From positions 1,306,033-1,370,032 of the forward strand of contig OY365814.1 of NCBI GenBank assembly GCA_959347315.1: 64,000 nt of DNA. Direction: 5' to 3'. Position 1 is the stretch's first letter, and every line of letters begins with the position of its first letter. Shown here one piece after another: positions 21,615-33,208 of this stretch. The notes beneath the pieces were generated by a model. The model was not told the DNA's origin and made no database searches. It saw only the letters and a list, made by a program, of their open reading frames with translations. The position numbers and the translations under genes are program-made. This stretch comes from Bimastos eiseni (Eukaryota; Annelida; Clitellata; Crassiclitellata; Lumbricidae).

Positions 21615-22350
21615 TAATAATATCATCGTCATCGTCACCGTCACCACCACCACCCCCATCATCATCACCGTCATCAACATCATCGTAACAAGATAAACCT
21701 AAATGTTTTGAAAACGAGAAATCACGAATCTTGTGATATTGAAATCGTGTTTTTGAAGATCTGCTAACAATATATGACGGTCGCTTGAGTTCAAATAACT
21801 GAAATCACAAGGTGACAAGGTGTCAACTTTAATTTACCCTGCTAATTAGGTTTTAGACTGATATCATAATTACATCAAGTAAAATGTGAGACGTGTCAAC
21901 ATTCAGTTGCACTGCTAACATTGAGAAATTAATGGTTAAAGTAGTGGCATGAAGAAAGAATTGCTACGAAGTATTGGAGCAATAAAACATTAATAATTAT
22001 TGGTGATAAAACATCCTGTCGTTGAAAATGTCCATTAATGTCGTCGTCGTCTTCATCGTCATCACTTCATGAATCGTCCGGGGATGAAACGTCCGCATAT
22101 CTAATATGACAATTTTCTAAGTGTCATCATCATCGTTAGCAATCTGGTTAGCTATTGATCCAGACATTTTACTTGGAGAATTATCAGCAATTTGAATCAA
22201 ATGGATTCCTTCAGGACTGCAGGCTGATGTCATCATCATCGCCATCATCATCATCGCCATCATCATCATCATCATCACCATCATCACCACCATCATCGTC
22301 GTCGTCGACTTCATCGTCATCGTCGTCGTCGACGTCATCAACATCATCAC
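21615..22350. repeat. ATC/CAT microsatellites
   Basis: Two arrays, about 21620-21690 and 22225-22350, of imperfect ATC triplets. They produce long open frames of serine, methionine or aspartate on both strands, which are accidental. The right arm has one matching array (52660-52795). Confidence 0.85.
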
Positions 22351-23450
22351 ATTAGGCGTGCTCTTCAGAATTGCCTCTTCGACGACATTAGCCATTCGCA
22401 TCTACTGCATGATTGTCTCCATGACGTACATAATATCCAGTTCCCTCTGCTGAGAACAATGTAAAAAGAATTCAGCAATTTTAGCACATTTTGTTTGTGG
22501 CGCCGAGATATATTTCCAGATTATTCAGATCCACATTCTGTAGTGAAACACCGGAAGTTAGTTCCATCAGGCTCAACAGAAATGTGCAAATAATGTGTTC
22601 TAGCTATAACTGATGCCTTGTGAGACACTGTCGAAATGGATTATGTACATGTATTTGCATTTATAAGAGTCTGACAATTATTTTTTCTAGGTTTGGATGT
22701 TATTTTTCGAGTTATATCAACTCAATCACTTCTTTCTCATCCTACATCCGCAGATGTTTATGCTAACCGAAAATTGTTTTGCTGACGATAAAACATTGTT
22801 CTATATTAGCGCTATTCAAAAGTAATGCTAACATTCTATATTTTTTTAGATTTTTATGGAAAAAACAAAAAAATATCTGCAGTCATTAAAAACAACGTAG
22901 AGTTTTTGTTGCATAATATTCAACCGAATGACGAATTATTAACTTCGATATTATCCGCTCACTGCATGACGAAGAAAAAGAGTCACTTGATTCAACGACA
23001 ACGTTCAAACAGAAATAAGAACGTCGAACTGTTGTGGATTGTGAGTTCCATGGACAAGTCGAAATATTCAGATTTTGTGAGATGTCTTCGACGAACAAAC
23101 CAACAGACCGTGGCAAGAATCCTAGAAAATGGAGGAGGTTTACAATTCAAAATTCATTTAACGATTTTCTAAAATAATAATAACAGCGTCAGCAGCATCA
23201 ACAACAAAACTAACAAACAGTCATCAACACCATCAACAACAGCAGAAGCATCAACAGCGACGACAACAATAGAAACATTTTTGTCGAACGGCCCAAGATG
23301 GCAGCTTGTTTTGTAAACTCTCAAAATTATGGTTTCATTCATTATAAATAAAACAATCATAAATGTCCAGCGAACGTTGACTTTAGTTCAATCAATCAAA
23401 AATACTTGATATAGCGCCCCTTCAAGATATCTTCGGTCTAGCTTCTATAC
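21840..23450. repeat. Large palindrome, left arm, block d
   Basis: Inverted partner of 51858-53215, covering the ATC array and the CARD-like exon. Compared with it the right arm lacks about 270 bases (equivalent to 22675-22946), and carries an insert near 51388-51857. Confidence 0.85.
22850..23137 (+). CDS. CARD-like death-fold exon of gene A
   Basis: The exon begins after TTTTTTTAG (acceptor 22848-22849) and may end at a GT at 23138. It encodes about 95 residues: VIKNNVEFLLHNI, LLTSILSAHCMTKKK, RNKNVELLWIV, KYSDFVRCLRRTNQ, VARILENGG. The order of short helices, the R-x-x-KN-x-ELL motif and F-x-x-x-LR-x-T-x-Q near the end are CARD hallmarks (homotypic assembly domain of caspase adaptors and NOD-type receptors). 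Both ends are in phase 1, matching the exons before (21383) and after (25173). The damaged copies are at 52115-52360 and 11250-11505. Function in immunity or cell death is inference from the fold. Confidence 0.68.
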
Positions 23451-23451
23451 A

Positions 23452-24808
23452 GTGGCGTAACAAGGGCTTTCAGCGTCCAGAGGCAAGATTTAATGTCTGC
23501 GCCACTTTATTAATTGTCTAGTATATTTTAAATCGTTCATAGTACTGTTTAATTATTTATACAATTACAATTTACAAAATTACAAATGATTTTTGATTTT
23601 ATTCAGTGTTAGTGGTTCTTGGCTCTGTAATAAGTGATGAAACATAATTTATGAACTATTTTTATACAAAGTAACAGATTTGAAGAAAACAATAGTTTGA
23701 ACAAAGCGGTCAGCAGTAGCCTGTGCTAGTTTTAAAATGTTGACATTGTAACATACACCTGCTTAGTTTTAAGGCATCTGGTTACAAGCGAATTTTTCTA
23801 GCATTTGCAGATGCGAGACTCGTCTGTTATTTTGTCAAAATCATTTTGATCGAAAACCTCTATTTCAATGCTGAGTAGCGCCAAATTACTCAATCGGTTA
23901 TGTCTCATTGTGCTTCGCGATTCGTGAGTAGGTCAGTATTAATTTGAGTTTGCGAGTTTGGAATTAACTTGAAATAGTAGTGCTGTTTTTATATGAAGAA
24001 CGTGTCTCTCGTCCGTAGATCAACTGAAAATACTGGTGAATATAATCTCCAGCCAAAATTCCTTGAGAATCTCAAGCAAAATTTCTTTGAAAATATCCAG
24101 CAAAATTCATTTCACTTCTTTTTAATACTTCGAACGGAAATCATCCAAAACAAAGAGCAAGTATCAACTAAAACACACAATGCTAAAACATACGTTGCAG
24201 CCATCCACATCCTGTGGCCATGGAATTACTTTGCCACATCTTATAAACATTGCTTACCTGCTAAATATGTCTACACTAGCTTTAGTTACAAATGAAAATA
24301 ATTTATTTTGTGAATGTGTTACTTTTGTACGTTTATTAGATTAAATTCCTTGCGTTTAGTAGCGGAAGTATCCAGGAAGCCGCTTAGGGCGCCATATTTT
24401 AGAGGGGCCGAAGTTTAAAGATAATATGGTTAAGTTTTTGGGAATAAAATTTTATGGTGATACGAAACAAATTTATGAAATAGTTATTAAAAACTAGTTT
24501 TAATAATAATTCCAACAACGATATTCAAGTCAAACACCTCATTGAATCTCATGCCCTTTCCCTATTAATTTTCACATGCCAGAATCGTCCATAAACTCTA
24601 TAAATTTTGTTTGTCCCGTGTAGTATTTGCCTGACCCCATGTTTATCACATCTTAGTTTTCATGAAACGAGAGTGGGGTCGCTCACATTAACTCTATAAA
24701 TTTGGTTTACCCCATGTCGTTTTTAGTTTATTTTTTGCCAAAAATGCCGTCCCAAAGAAAAGTGCCACCTGGGGCGGTTCGATCCTTCGCCCCCTCGCTA
24801 CGCCACTG
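23452..24808 (-). mobile_element. Degraded hAT element, left arm
   Basis: The ends are CAGTGGCGTAACAAGGGC and GCTACGCCACTG, inverted repeats with the CAGTGGCGTA start common in hAT elements. The minus strand holds a broken transposase: the hAT C-terminal dimerisation signature (ALLSIEI, then DQIDFD) is seen more clearly in the mirror copy at about 50955-51060. It sits in the intron between the CARD-like and adaptor-like exons of gene A. The right-arm copy is 0.7 kb longer. Confidence 0.65.
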
Positions 24809-25172
24809 CATATAACAACACATAAGGCAGCATGACAGTGTCTCAGAGTAGATCTCTGGAAGAGGCGCTATATGAAGTTTTATTAATTCATAATTCATCT
24901 TATTCCCAGCCACTGACTTTGCTCCATAATCTTTATAGCAGCGTATATCGTTTACTCTTGAGATTGATCAATTCGAATATTTACGTTATAACAATAATTG
25001 TCCGCGCGATGATGACTTTTTATTGCATGATAATGTTCTCTGTGTTAAGTCAAACGAAACATTTATTTGTCATGCAATAACAGCCCACAGAATATTTTTA
25101 TATTCAACTGCTTTGAACTAAATCTACGTCTTAGTAAGTAATTTGGCATTCAAAATATGTTTTTGACTATAG

Positions 25173-25516
25173 TTGTAATAAAAGTCAAATTGCAAACTCG
25201 TGACGCAGAGGAAACACAGCAACTTCATCAAAACATCGAAGATCTACTTAACAAAACCGAACCACGGTCACCTCGAACTGAAGAACTCATCAGTCAACTG
25301 AAAGACGAGGGCGTAGAAATTCTGAACTCTCAGCTGAAAGGACAGACTGTAATCGTTTGGATCTGGTGTAATTCACAAGCAGCACTTGAATATATTCAGT
25401 CGCTGTACGAATCGAATCAGTTGACAGAAAAACTCTCTGCAATTAATGATGCAATTATTTCAACGATGTTACAAATTGAAGAGAACCAATTCAAGAAATC
25501 CGTTGGCAAGTATTAA
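25173..25516 (+). CDS. Adaptor-like alpha/beta exon of gene A
   Basis: The exon begins after GACTATAG (acceptor 25171-25172) with two bases that complete a phase-1 codon from the CARD-like exon (GTT). Residues: VIKVKLQTRDA, QLHQNIEDLLNK, ELISQLKDEGVEILNSQL, QTVIVWIWCNSQAALEY, SLYESNQLTEKL, ending SVGKY then TAA. The helix, strand (VIVWIWC), helix, LYESNQL pattern resembles a segment found beside death-fold domains in invertebrate immune proteins; I cannot name the domain with certainty. Four other copies occur in the window. Either the gene ends here, or a weak donor joins it to the propeller exon; no donor of the right phase is obvious. Confidence 0.62.
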
Positions 25517-25802
25517 AAAATGAAATCATTTTTAGGAAAACTTAAACCGTGCAATCAACATGCTCGGCTCAAATTAGTGAAATGTCTAAGCAGACAAGTG
25601 AGACCTATAATTTGAGAATAAATTTAATAGATATGAAAAATTGAGTCAAGAAATCCGTTGGCAAGTATTAAAAAAGGAAATCATTTTTAGGAAAACTCAA
25701 ACCGTGCAATCAACATGCTCGGCTCAAATTAGTGAAATGTCTAAGCAGACAAGTGAGACATATAATTTGAGAATAAATTTAATAGATATGAAAAATTGAG
25801 TC
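25493..25802. repeat. 155-bp tandem duplication spanning the exon end
   Basis: Two copies, 25493-25647 and 25648-25802, each starting AAGAAATCCGTTGGCAAG. The unit contains the last codons and stop of the adaptor-like exon plus the following non-coding bases. The mirror copy near 48430-48600 has it once, so the duplication came after the palindrome formed. Confidence 0.85.
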
Positions 25803-26687
25803 AGAAAAAGAGTTATAATAAATATTAATTGATAGAACGAAACTTAATCTACCAAGAGAGGTTTCAGGTTGCCCTTAATGACGACATGATCTTTCTCATT
25901 TTGTAGGTCTCTGCTCGAATCGTAGTTTGAGGTAATTTACACGTGGGAGTTTGAGAGATCTAGTGAAAAAGCTAATTTACTATTACATTGTTTACTCACG
26001 CACTTCACACCTCAGCATTGTCAAGTTCGTTTAGTAAACGCTTATGGTTGACTTTGGAGGTATAAAGTAACATTTACAGCCGGAAAGATGGGGACAATAG
26101 GCTTTCCATAACAACGGATCATTATATTTAAATCAAAATCACCTAGCTGCTGTAGACAGTGTAGAATGCACACAGTTTGATATTCATGGTAATTATAATT
26201 ATCGCAAAGTTGCTTAAATTGTCTTTCCGTTGTCTATTTGAGCGAAATAAAGACTATAGAAGAAACCATAAGGTGGAATTGGAAGACATGATTTATATTT
26301 GTAAGCCTACACGGACGATATGAGTGAAATAGGAAGTGATGAGAAAGCATGAAATAAGCATGTAGTTATATATATATAATACTAAGATAGTCTAAATAAC
26401 TACATGTATTAGTGCTCACTTTTAATATAATTGGAACATAATGGGTGTATAAGTAGATAATTTGTTAATATTATTTTACTTTGGGTTCTGGTGAGAGACA
26501 ATGACTGAGTGACAGAACAAATGTTTGCCAGACGCGCTTTAGTATTATTTATGTAACTAAAATTACAATAATGAAGACATGGATCGAAAATTGAAATGTG
26601 AATATATAACATTAATAGGCTTATTTAAAAAGAACATCATTAACATAAATTAAAGCGAATTGAATTTTCTGCTTTTCTTCATTTTAG

Positions 26688-27571
26688 TTAATTTTCAGAT
26701 TTCCATCAACTTCATGCAGAGTAGAAACGTAGATGAGAATGTTTACGGAGTGACTAAACTGGGAAACGAAATCTTCGTCCTCTGTCAAGCATATCGCTAT
26801 AAAACTCCCAGTCTAGTTATAATTCGTGTATTTGAGAATCGAAATCCATTTCCTCCTAAGAAAGATGTTGAAATAGGTGAGATTAAATATCCACAAGACA
26901 TTGGATCCAGTCAGAAGGAAAATTGTCTCTACGTCTCTGACTCTGAAAATAAATGCATCTGGAAGGTAACTATAGAAGTAGATGATCATCACAAAATCAT
27001 CAAATGGCGGCACCTTAATTATGCTCCACGTACTCTGTCAGTGTCCAGTGATGGAAAATTGTTGGTGGTTGACAGTTCATCATATATATTCAATCTGAAA
27101 ATATACGGATCAGACGCAAAACTCATTCGATCCTTTCGGTTACCAAGAAACGTCTCGTATGCAATTCGAGTAGTGAAAACATGCATCGAGACTTTCGTCA
27201 TCCTTTGCAGCTCGATGGATAAGAGAAAGTGGTTCTTATATGAATTGTCAAGTGGTGGACAGACGGTCATCCGTCGTTTCATTTCCTCAAGTAAAGCGCA
27301 AATATTGTATAGACCTGTCGATCTCTCATTCGGTCCAGACGATCGAGTGTTCGTGGCTGACGAATGGATAATTGGAAGTCGAGTTATTCTATTGAATTCC
27401 GATCTTAAATGGAATAGAATTCTTTGTCCAACAAAAGAAAAAGAAGAAACGTTGATTGATGTTCCACGTAGATTGTATTATGACGAAGAAAAGCAACAAT
27501 TGATCGTCGCAGGATATCGGTTAATTGATTCACGAGAAGGTTTTGATGTTTACAAGCTAAGTCGAAATTAA
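26688..27571 (+). CDS. Beta-propeller (NHL-like) exon of gene A, intact
   Basis: It follows CTTCATTTTAG (phase 1), with a second possible acceptor TTTTCAG at 26692-26698 (phase 0). It stays open for about 290 residues to a TAA. Repeated blade-like units are visible: VYGVTKLGNEIFVLC, DIGSSQKENCLYVSDSENK, LSVSSDGKLLVVD, VDLSFGPDDRVFVAD, RLYYDEEKQQLIVAG, each a hydrophobic strand, D/N-G turn, strand. This is the look of NHL- or YWTD-type propellers that bind protein or other ligands. It is the only full-length open propeller in the window; copies at 46630, 38450 and 36531 are broken. Whether it is spliced to the adaptor-like exon or is a separate gene starting at MQSRN (26714) is open. Confidence 0.68.
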
Positions 27572-27699
27572 AGTAAATATACATCAACAGAATCTGACAA
27601 ACAAATAACCTTTAAAAAATTACCATTTATTCGATTACTTAAAATTATTCATACACATTACAGAGACTTTTTTATTTAATTTCCAGCATATAATCATAA

Positions 27700-28291
27700 G
27701 AATCATGTTCTCAGTAACTATTTCGTTGCACAACCGTCACGTGGCTGAAGTCAAAAGTCAGACCCAATAGAGCCAAGGGTTCCGCTTACAGGTCACCCTG
27801 CAACACTAGTATATACTGGCAGAATGATTATGCAATGGTAGCCTGTGTTTCGATTCTATATTGGGATTTTGACACAAATAACATTAATAATTGACCAGAT
27901 ACATGTAATACCTTTCTTAAGGAGATAAAAAATATCAGCTGCAAACAACAAACTATAGAGCTGTTATGAACGACATATTCATAAAATAATTGTTATTCAT
28001 ATGCATGAAAAGGCATGGTTATACATACTGATATTCAAAGTCAATGTGTTGAGAAATAAATGTATCATTTTGAATGTTATTGGATGGAATTAATTCAGAA
28101 GCGCAGTATAATAAAAAAAATATCGACTCTAGACGGCCCCCTGATGTGTATTGATCTGGGATAGCACCAACAAATTTAAAAGTTAACATTAAAATGTTTC
28201 GCCTTGCTCTAGGCCGTATGTGGCTTTGCCCCTGAGAGTTTGATCGGGTGTTCTTTACCACCGCTCGCCCGTTTAAATGAACCCCACGCAA
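27700..28291. repeat. Large palindrome, left arm, block g (3' flank of propeller)
   Basis: Inverted partner of about 45920-46520. Includes a segment near 28120-28280 that reads, on the minus strand, as an open run (GVHLNGRAVVKNTRSN) also open in the mirror copy (45932 onward). A third copy of the 27740-27800 part follows the propeller copy at 38190-38270. No recognised product. Confidence 0.8.
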
Positions 28292-28519
28292 ATTTATTCT
28301 AGGCCTATAGGCCTACCCTATAATATTATGCTATAAAGACCGTAATTTGTCCGAGATTTAATTCTGCGAAATAAGCCAGCATGTGAAGACATGCCTTCGC
28401 TTTTACCGATGTAGCTAACTGGGTCAGCGTAATACATAGGTTGATAATTAGCTTTCTAGAACATTGGCTAGAAGATATTTGATCGTTTTGCTTTGAAACA
28501 CATTGCTTCCACCAGCGAG

Positions 28520-28740
28520 GGACTAGGCCTATTCGTTGACGTCATCACCGTGTCCACGAATGCTGTCGAAAGTGTCGCTCTACCCTATCGACGCAACTTG
28601 GACCAGAGACTCGGAACACCTATGCCATCTGTTAGCTGTCGTCGGGAATCCGTTGGCCGGTTACATGCTTGTGCGTATGACCCCCATGATCACTCATTTC
28701 AGCTTTCAGTGCATAGTTTTGCTAACGATGTAGTATTTTC
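28520..28740 (+). repeat. Dispersed repeat shared with 50110-50330
   Basis: The plus strand reads ALPYRRNLDQRLGTPMPSV and SVHSFANDVVFS; the minus strand of 50110-50330 reads ALTFRRNLAQRPWTPISTV and TVHGFANDALF. The order of matches shows a common repeat, probably non-coding despite the open frames. Confidence 0.5.
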
Positions 28741-28749
28741 GTTCGATCT

Positions 28750-29265
28750 ATATTAAGATTTCGACAGAAATAACATTAATAATTGACCAGATACAAATGG
28801 ATGAGACATGAAATCATTTGATATCATTATAGGCCAGCGCAGAGAGCGCATCTGAATAAATTTATGTGAGGTGGCGCTATGTAAAGTGTCATTCTTTTGA
28901 CTGGTTGACATACATTTGGATACTTTCTGCTTGCGATCTCGGTAGTCTCAATACGCTATTATGGTGTTTCCTCCGTGAAGGATAATGTTAGTTAATACTT
29001 ATGTCAAAATGGACAATGTTAGTGTTACGTATACCCTATAGGATAGAATTGTTTAATAGACAAATAATATCAGATATAAAGACTCATTTCATGTTATTTT
29101 CTGTAAACGAGCAGAATGGGCGGCTGTACAGGAAGGCATGAGCAAAACGATAACGAAAGTAATTAAAATTATTTTTATATGACAATGATCGCAATCTATG
29201 CACTTAGATTTTCATAAATTTTAGAATGTAAAAAGATTAACATCGCTAAGTTTTATATTCAGAGT
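28750..29265. other. No gene; scrap of the palindrome repeat
   Basis: 29095-29165 matches 14115-14190 (CGAAACGATAACGAAAGTAAT), a third piece of the unknown repeat in the small palindrome. The rest is AT-rich without signal. Confidence 0.45.
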
Positions 29266-29269
29266 TTTG

Positions 29270-30114
29270 CACAATTGCTATTTTTCTTTTTATTAATTGA
29301 AGAAATAGCCGAAACGACGTTCCGCAGCGTTTCGCCAGAAAAAGCACTGATGGTTTACAATATTGCTCGCGATGACATCCTTTACAGTCTCGTGACTGTC
29401 AGAAAGTCACTCAGCAAAGGAAACATTTCATATACATCTTATTCGCATCTTGTCTTCCATATGTTCTACATCTTCCAGAAGGCATCAATTTTGTCGCGTG
29501 TTTTCAGCACATTTGAATCTTTGAGCGATTGAAGCTGTTCAAAATATCAAAAATATTCGCAAGATAAGCCAACCTTGCAACCCATGTTTCTCATCTGCTA
29601 TAAAAAAATGCCAGTGATGAAATATGTTCATTTAGAAAATTTATAAGTTCTTGCAGTTCATACAATCGCTCCATAACGCGGCCTCGATCGCAACAACCAC
29701 CTGACCTCCGTAGGCAGCAACAAATACTCGTGATCGGCTTCCATTTCACGCATAGGGCTTTAAACAGACGATGATTGAGTGGTCTGGCTTAAGTAAAATA
29801 CAGATTTTGATGCACGTGGAAAATGCATCAGCAAGATCTTTCATCTATTTCTTTTGAAGCTAAAGCCCCAGGATGAATCATGCAGTGGGTTGTTGTAATA
29901 TGTGGAGCTACTTGTTTCCCCCGTCCAACCAAACCAGACGCCTTTTCTGTCATAGCGGCAGCGCCGTCAGTGCACAGTATAATGCATTGTGCCCACGCAA
30001 GTCCATGTTCTTCAAAGAGAGCATTAACCGCTTTGAAGATAGCTTCTTCTGTTGTACGCCCCGGCAGCATTCCCTTGCAAAACAAGTATTCCATAGATTC
30101 TCCGTTCCATATAA
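29270..30114 (-). pseudogene. ZBED5/SCAND3-like hAT transposase, C-terminal part
   Basis: The minus strand keeps EYLFCKGMLPGRTT, IFKAVN, CIILCTDGAAAMT, HITTTHCMIHPGALASK: the transposase core, with the catalytic Asp in C-T-D-G-A-A. After stops and shifts it continues RVMERLYELQELINFL and ETWVARLAYLANIFDILN. Many stops make it inactive. Its N-terminal half continues at 31279-31580; a mariner element splits the two. Confidence 0.8.
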
Positions 30115-30116
30115 TA

Positions 30117-31276
30117 CAGGGTGGGCCAGTAGAAATGCACCAACTTTGTATGCAAATAACTCCGCCAATATTTGAAAGATATTTATACTTAATGCGTCAA
30201 TTCAAAGGTAGTTCACTCTAGCATTAGCCTATGAAAACACTGGCTATTGCACCTTCAGTCTTCATGACAAAAATCGTGACATGACAAATGTCATCGTTTT
30301 TAGTGATAATAGCTAATTAAAATAGTCATGACAACGTTAACAGTAAATCCAAAAAAATGAAACCCTATAGTTCTAAGCTGCCATTTTGTACTACACAGCA
30401 ATATTAATAATTAGCTTGGAGGTAGTTTGTTGGTTGCAGTCCTTTCTAATCAAATGAATATTCAATGTGTCTCCCGCGTGCTGTAACAACAGCAGCATTT
30501 CGACGAGACCACTGGTCAAGCGTTCTGTCAATGAACTGCTGACTGGTATTTGACCAACAGTTAACGATGACCTCTTTGAGATGTTGGATGTCACGGATCT
30601 TCTCTCGTTGCTGCAATTATCCCCAGATCGAATAATCCACCGGATTCAGATCTGGACTATTGGAGGCCAATTGTGGGCCTCGATGAACTCAGGAACGTTT
30701 TCAGTCAAATAGGCAACAGTGTGACGTGATCGGTGCGCAGGTGCACCGTCCTGTTGAAAGGTGTAATCTGCACTCGACAGACGACGAATGTCAGGTAATA
30801 ATCCATTCTGCAAAACTTCCTAACAATAGTAAACACTGTTCACTTATGATTCAGAGACACGAGCGATGTTAGCGGGTGCGCGCCGTGAGTACCGATTTGC
30901 GTGGTTTACGAAATGAAGCTCCTGTCATCAATTTTCTGTAACAGACGATTTAAGGTATATTTATTCCATCCTCTGTTAGGAAACTCTTTCATCATTTGAA
31001 AGATATTAAATCCCTTATCAGTTTGCATAAGTCGAACTTATGAACTCGATCATCGTCTGTCAACGGCGCAACATTACGTCACTAACGACAAAAAAATTGG
31101 GCAGCTAGGGCTGCTCTAAATAGTTTCTTAAACTTTAAACTAGTACCAGTTTGGCTTTTTCTATTCTAATACTAGAGTGAAATATCTTTGATTTGACGCA
31201 TTAGGTATAAATAACTTTCAAATATTGGCGGAGTTATTTGCATGCAAAGTTGGTGCAATCCTACTGGCCCACCCTG
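30117..31276 (-). mobile_element. Tc1/mariner-type element with TA target
   Basis: Ends are CAGGGTGGGCCAGTAG and CTACTGGCCCACCCTG, each next to TA. The inverted repeats extend about 85 bases. Total 1160 bases, inserted in the ZBED-type hAT. The minus strand holds a broken transposase with FQQDGAPAHRSRHTVAYL followed by a degraded WPP..PDLNP..Y segment: the second and third catalytic acid region of IS630/Tc1/mariner enzymes. Frameshifts and stops show it is dead. A truncated relative lies at 40005-40215. Confidence 0.85.
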
Positions 31277-31278
31277 TA

Positions 31279-31580
31279 TTGTACATATACCAACAACTGA
31301 GTAACACTTGCAATATCAGAACTTGCATCAATTTGAATCGCAAAATTAACTTTCTGAAGACGGGTGATTAGCTTGATCATTATTTCTTCAGCTATGTCAC
31401 CAATTCTTCAGCTCACAGTGTTATCAGATAATGGAATGAGTTTCAATTTCTCACTACATGCCTTTCCCAGTAGAGCGTCACACATGTCAACTGCTGCGGG
31501 CAGTATGAGCTCTTCCGCAATTGTGTGAGGCTTTCTCGTTCGTGCTATTCGCAATGCTACCAAATTAGATGCATGTAGAG
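31279..31580 (-). pseudogene. ZBED5/SCAND3-like hAT transposase, N-terminal middle part
   Basis: Minus strand: ASNLVALRIARTRKPHTIAE, ELILPAAVDMCDALLGK, SEKLKLIPLSDNTVS, a stop, RIGDIAEEI, KVNFAIQIDASSD, QLLVYVQ. These are the standard segments before the transposase core in this family, including the first catalytic Asp (QIDASSD). The frame resumes across the mariner element with a one-base discrepancy. Confidence 0.82.
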
Positions 31581-31584
31581 AGCT

Positions 31585-32195
31585 TTCTCATTTACTGTGG
31601 TGAAAGCTGTTATTTTGCCTTACTGCTTTAATAGTCAGGTGCACTGTGTTCGCTTTTCAACTGTCGTTGGAATTTTTGGAGAGCTTGAAAACTATACATT
31701 TTTGGCAACTTTATTGTGTAGGCCTACGCAATCAGAAAAGCAATGTTTCCATTTGCCCTCATACCTATATGACCACCATCTTGGATTTGCCAAATGGCCG
31801 CCATAAAATAGGTTTTCGTCAATATCTCAGCTTATATCCACCCCAGAAGCAACAATAAAGCGTACTAATAGCTTACAGCATGATAATACATGGAAGTGAC
31901 GTAAATTCTATCTAAAAACACCATTTTTGTTTCAGTCCTGTTTTGCACTAGAAATGAGGATTACAGTATCACACAGAATTCATTGGTTTAATATTGCACT
32001 TTCAAGTATTTATCGATAGGTTCGCGGTACAACTCTGCCTATTTAACAGCATATGATATAGAGTGTATGCTACAACTACAATTGGGTATTTAAGCAAACA
32101 TAAACTATTTACACATACTATAGAAAATGAAATCAAAGCTTTTCAGTTTGATAATACGAACCAAAATAATTATTTCAAGTAAACTAATTTAAATT
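31585..32195. other. No gene recognised
   Basis: AT-rich. Short plus-strand frames near 31600-31860 have no recognisable motif. Confidence 0.45.
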
Positions 32196-32199
32196 TAAA

Positions 32200-32580
32200 C
32201 CACAATCATAACAAATCACACAGAATTGAATGTAAGAGTGTATGCACAGGAAATTGTTAAAAATGTAATCAGGAAATTTTAAAAAGTAGATTTATAAATA
32301 ATAAATCAATTCGCCAGGTGACAGCTGATGGTGCTAGTTTTGGTTCACAACATGTTGTGAACTTCGATTAAACAAAAAAGGTCAGTGGTACATGGAATTT
32401 CTAATTGGCAGGCAAACAGGTAAAAAGCATAAGCTGAAAAAGTTTGTTATATAACAAAACCTTCAACCTACCCCCCCACCCTGCTCAGTATAGCGCTAAT
32501 AAAATAGAAACCCACCCACCTACCCCTTGAGCGTTATATAATATGTGAACGTCCCCTTACTGTTACTATAGTTACATAAT
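32200..32580. repeat. Large palindrome, left arm, block i
   Basis: Inverted partner of about 45560-45925, including CTACCCCTTGAGCGTTATAT and TTTGTTATATAACAAA. In the right arm it is directly next to block g; here about 3.9 kb (28291-32200, containing the hAT and mariner) separates them, so the left arm gained that DNA or the right lost it. Confidence 0.82.
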
Positions 32581-32896
32581 TAATATTAAAGAGCATCTTG
32601 AAATTTTTTTTTCAGAACCCTAAGTAAAATAAACTTATTAAGTACTAATAACTAATTTTACTAATTAATTCAGTGTGTTTCTATTAGCCCTATAGTCTTT
32701 CACATTTAATACTACGACATGGGACGTCAAAGTCTGACGTCTCACCGTCAAAGTACAGACTGAATGATCTTTCACCAGCACCTGAAACTAGTCATACATT
32801 GTAGATTGAGTTTCTCTCTAACTATAAATATTTATTCTAACTCTTTTTTAGGTCTGTTTTTCCTTTTACTTAAATTTATTCTCATAAATAATCAGC

Positions 32897-33208
32897 CTAC
32901 TCAGTAACTGCGAAAAGTTTTTCTTTCAGCTGATTCGATTCGTACAATCTCTGATTATATTCAAGTGCTGTTTGTGTCCGACACCAGATCCAAACGACCA
33001 CAGTCTGTCTGTCCAGTTGAGAATTCAGGATTTCTATTCCTTCATCTCTTAGTCGAGTGATAGGCCTACATTCATGGGTTTGACTTGACCATGGTTTGGT
33101 TCTGCTTCGAAGATCTTCGATGCTTTGATGAAGCTGCTGTATTTCCATTGGGATTCTAGGCTTTGCATCACGAGTTTGCACTTTGATATTTATTACAACT
33201 GCAATCAA
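32897..33208 (-). CDS. Adaptor-like exon, copy C
   Basis: The minus strand gives INIKVQTRDAKP, QLHQSIEDLRSRTK, LRDEGIEILNSQL, QTVVVWIWCRTQTALEYNQ, LYESNQLKEKLF, then VTE and a stop. The frame is open. It is shorter at the C-terminus than copy A (no IISTMLQIEE-type end), and no CARD-like exon lies upstream within 5 kb. Probably an orphan exon of a deleted gene. Confidence 0.5.
   Translation of the reverse strand: MIAVVINIKVQTRDAKPRIPMEIQQLHQSIEDLRSRTKPWSSQTHECRPITRLRDEGIEILNSQLDRQTVVVWIWCRTQTALEYNQRLYESNQLKEKLFAVTE

Larger units (their letters stand above)
24810..27990. repeat. Large palindrome, left arm, block f
   Basis: Inverted partner of about 46210-49262, including the adaptor-like exon, the propeller exon and their flanks. 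Confidence 0.9.

Noticed and set aside
22117..22401. Methionine- and serine-rich frames at 22.1-22.4 kb and 52.6-53.0 kb
   Set aside because: Products of the ATC/GAT microsatellite, present on both strands.
29873..30221. Plus-strand frames over 29.87-30.22 kb
   Set aside because: Antisense of the ZBED-type hAT transposase core and the mariner end.
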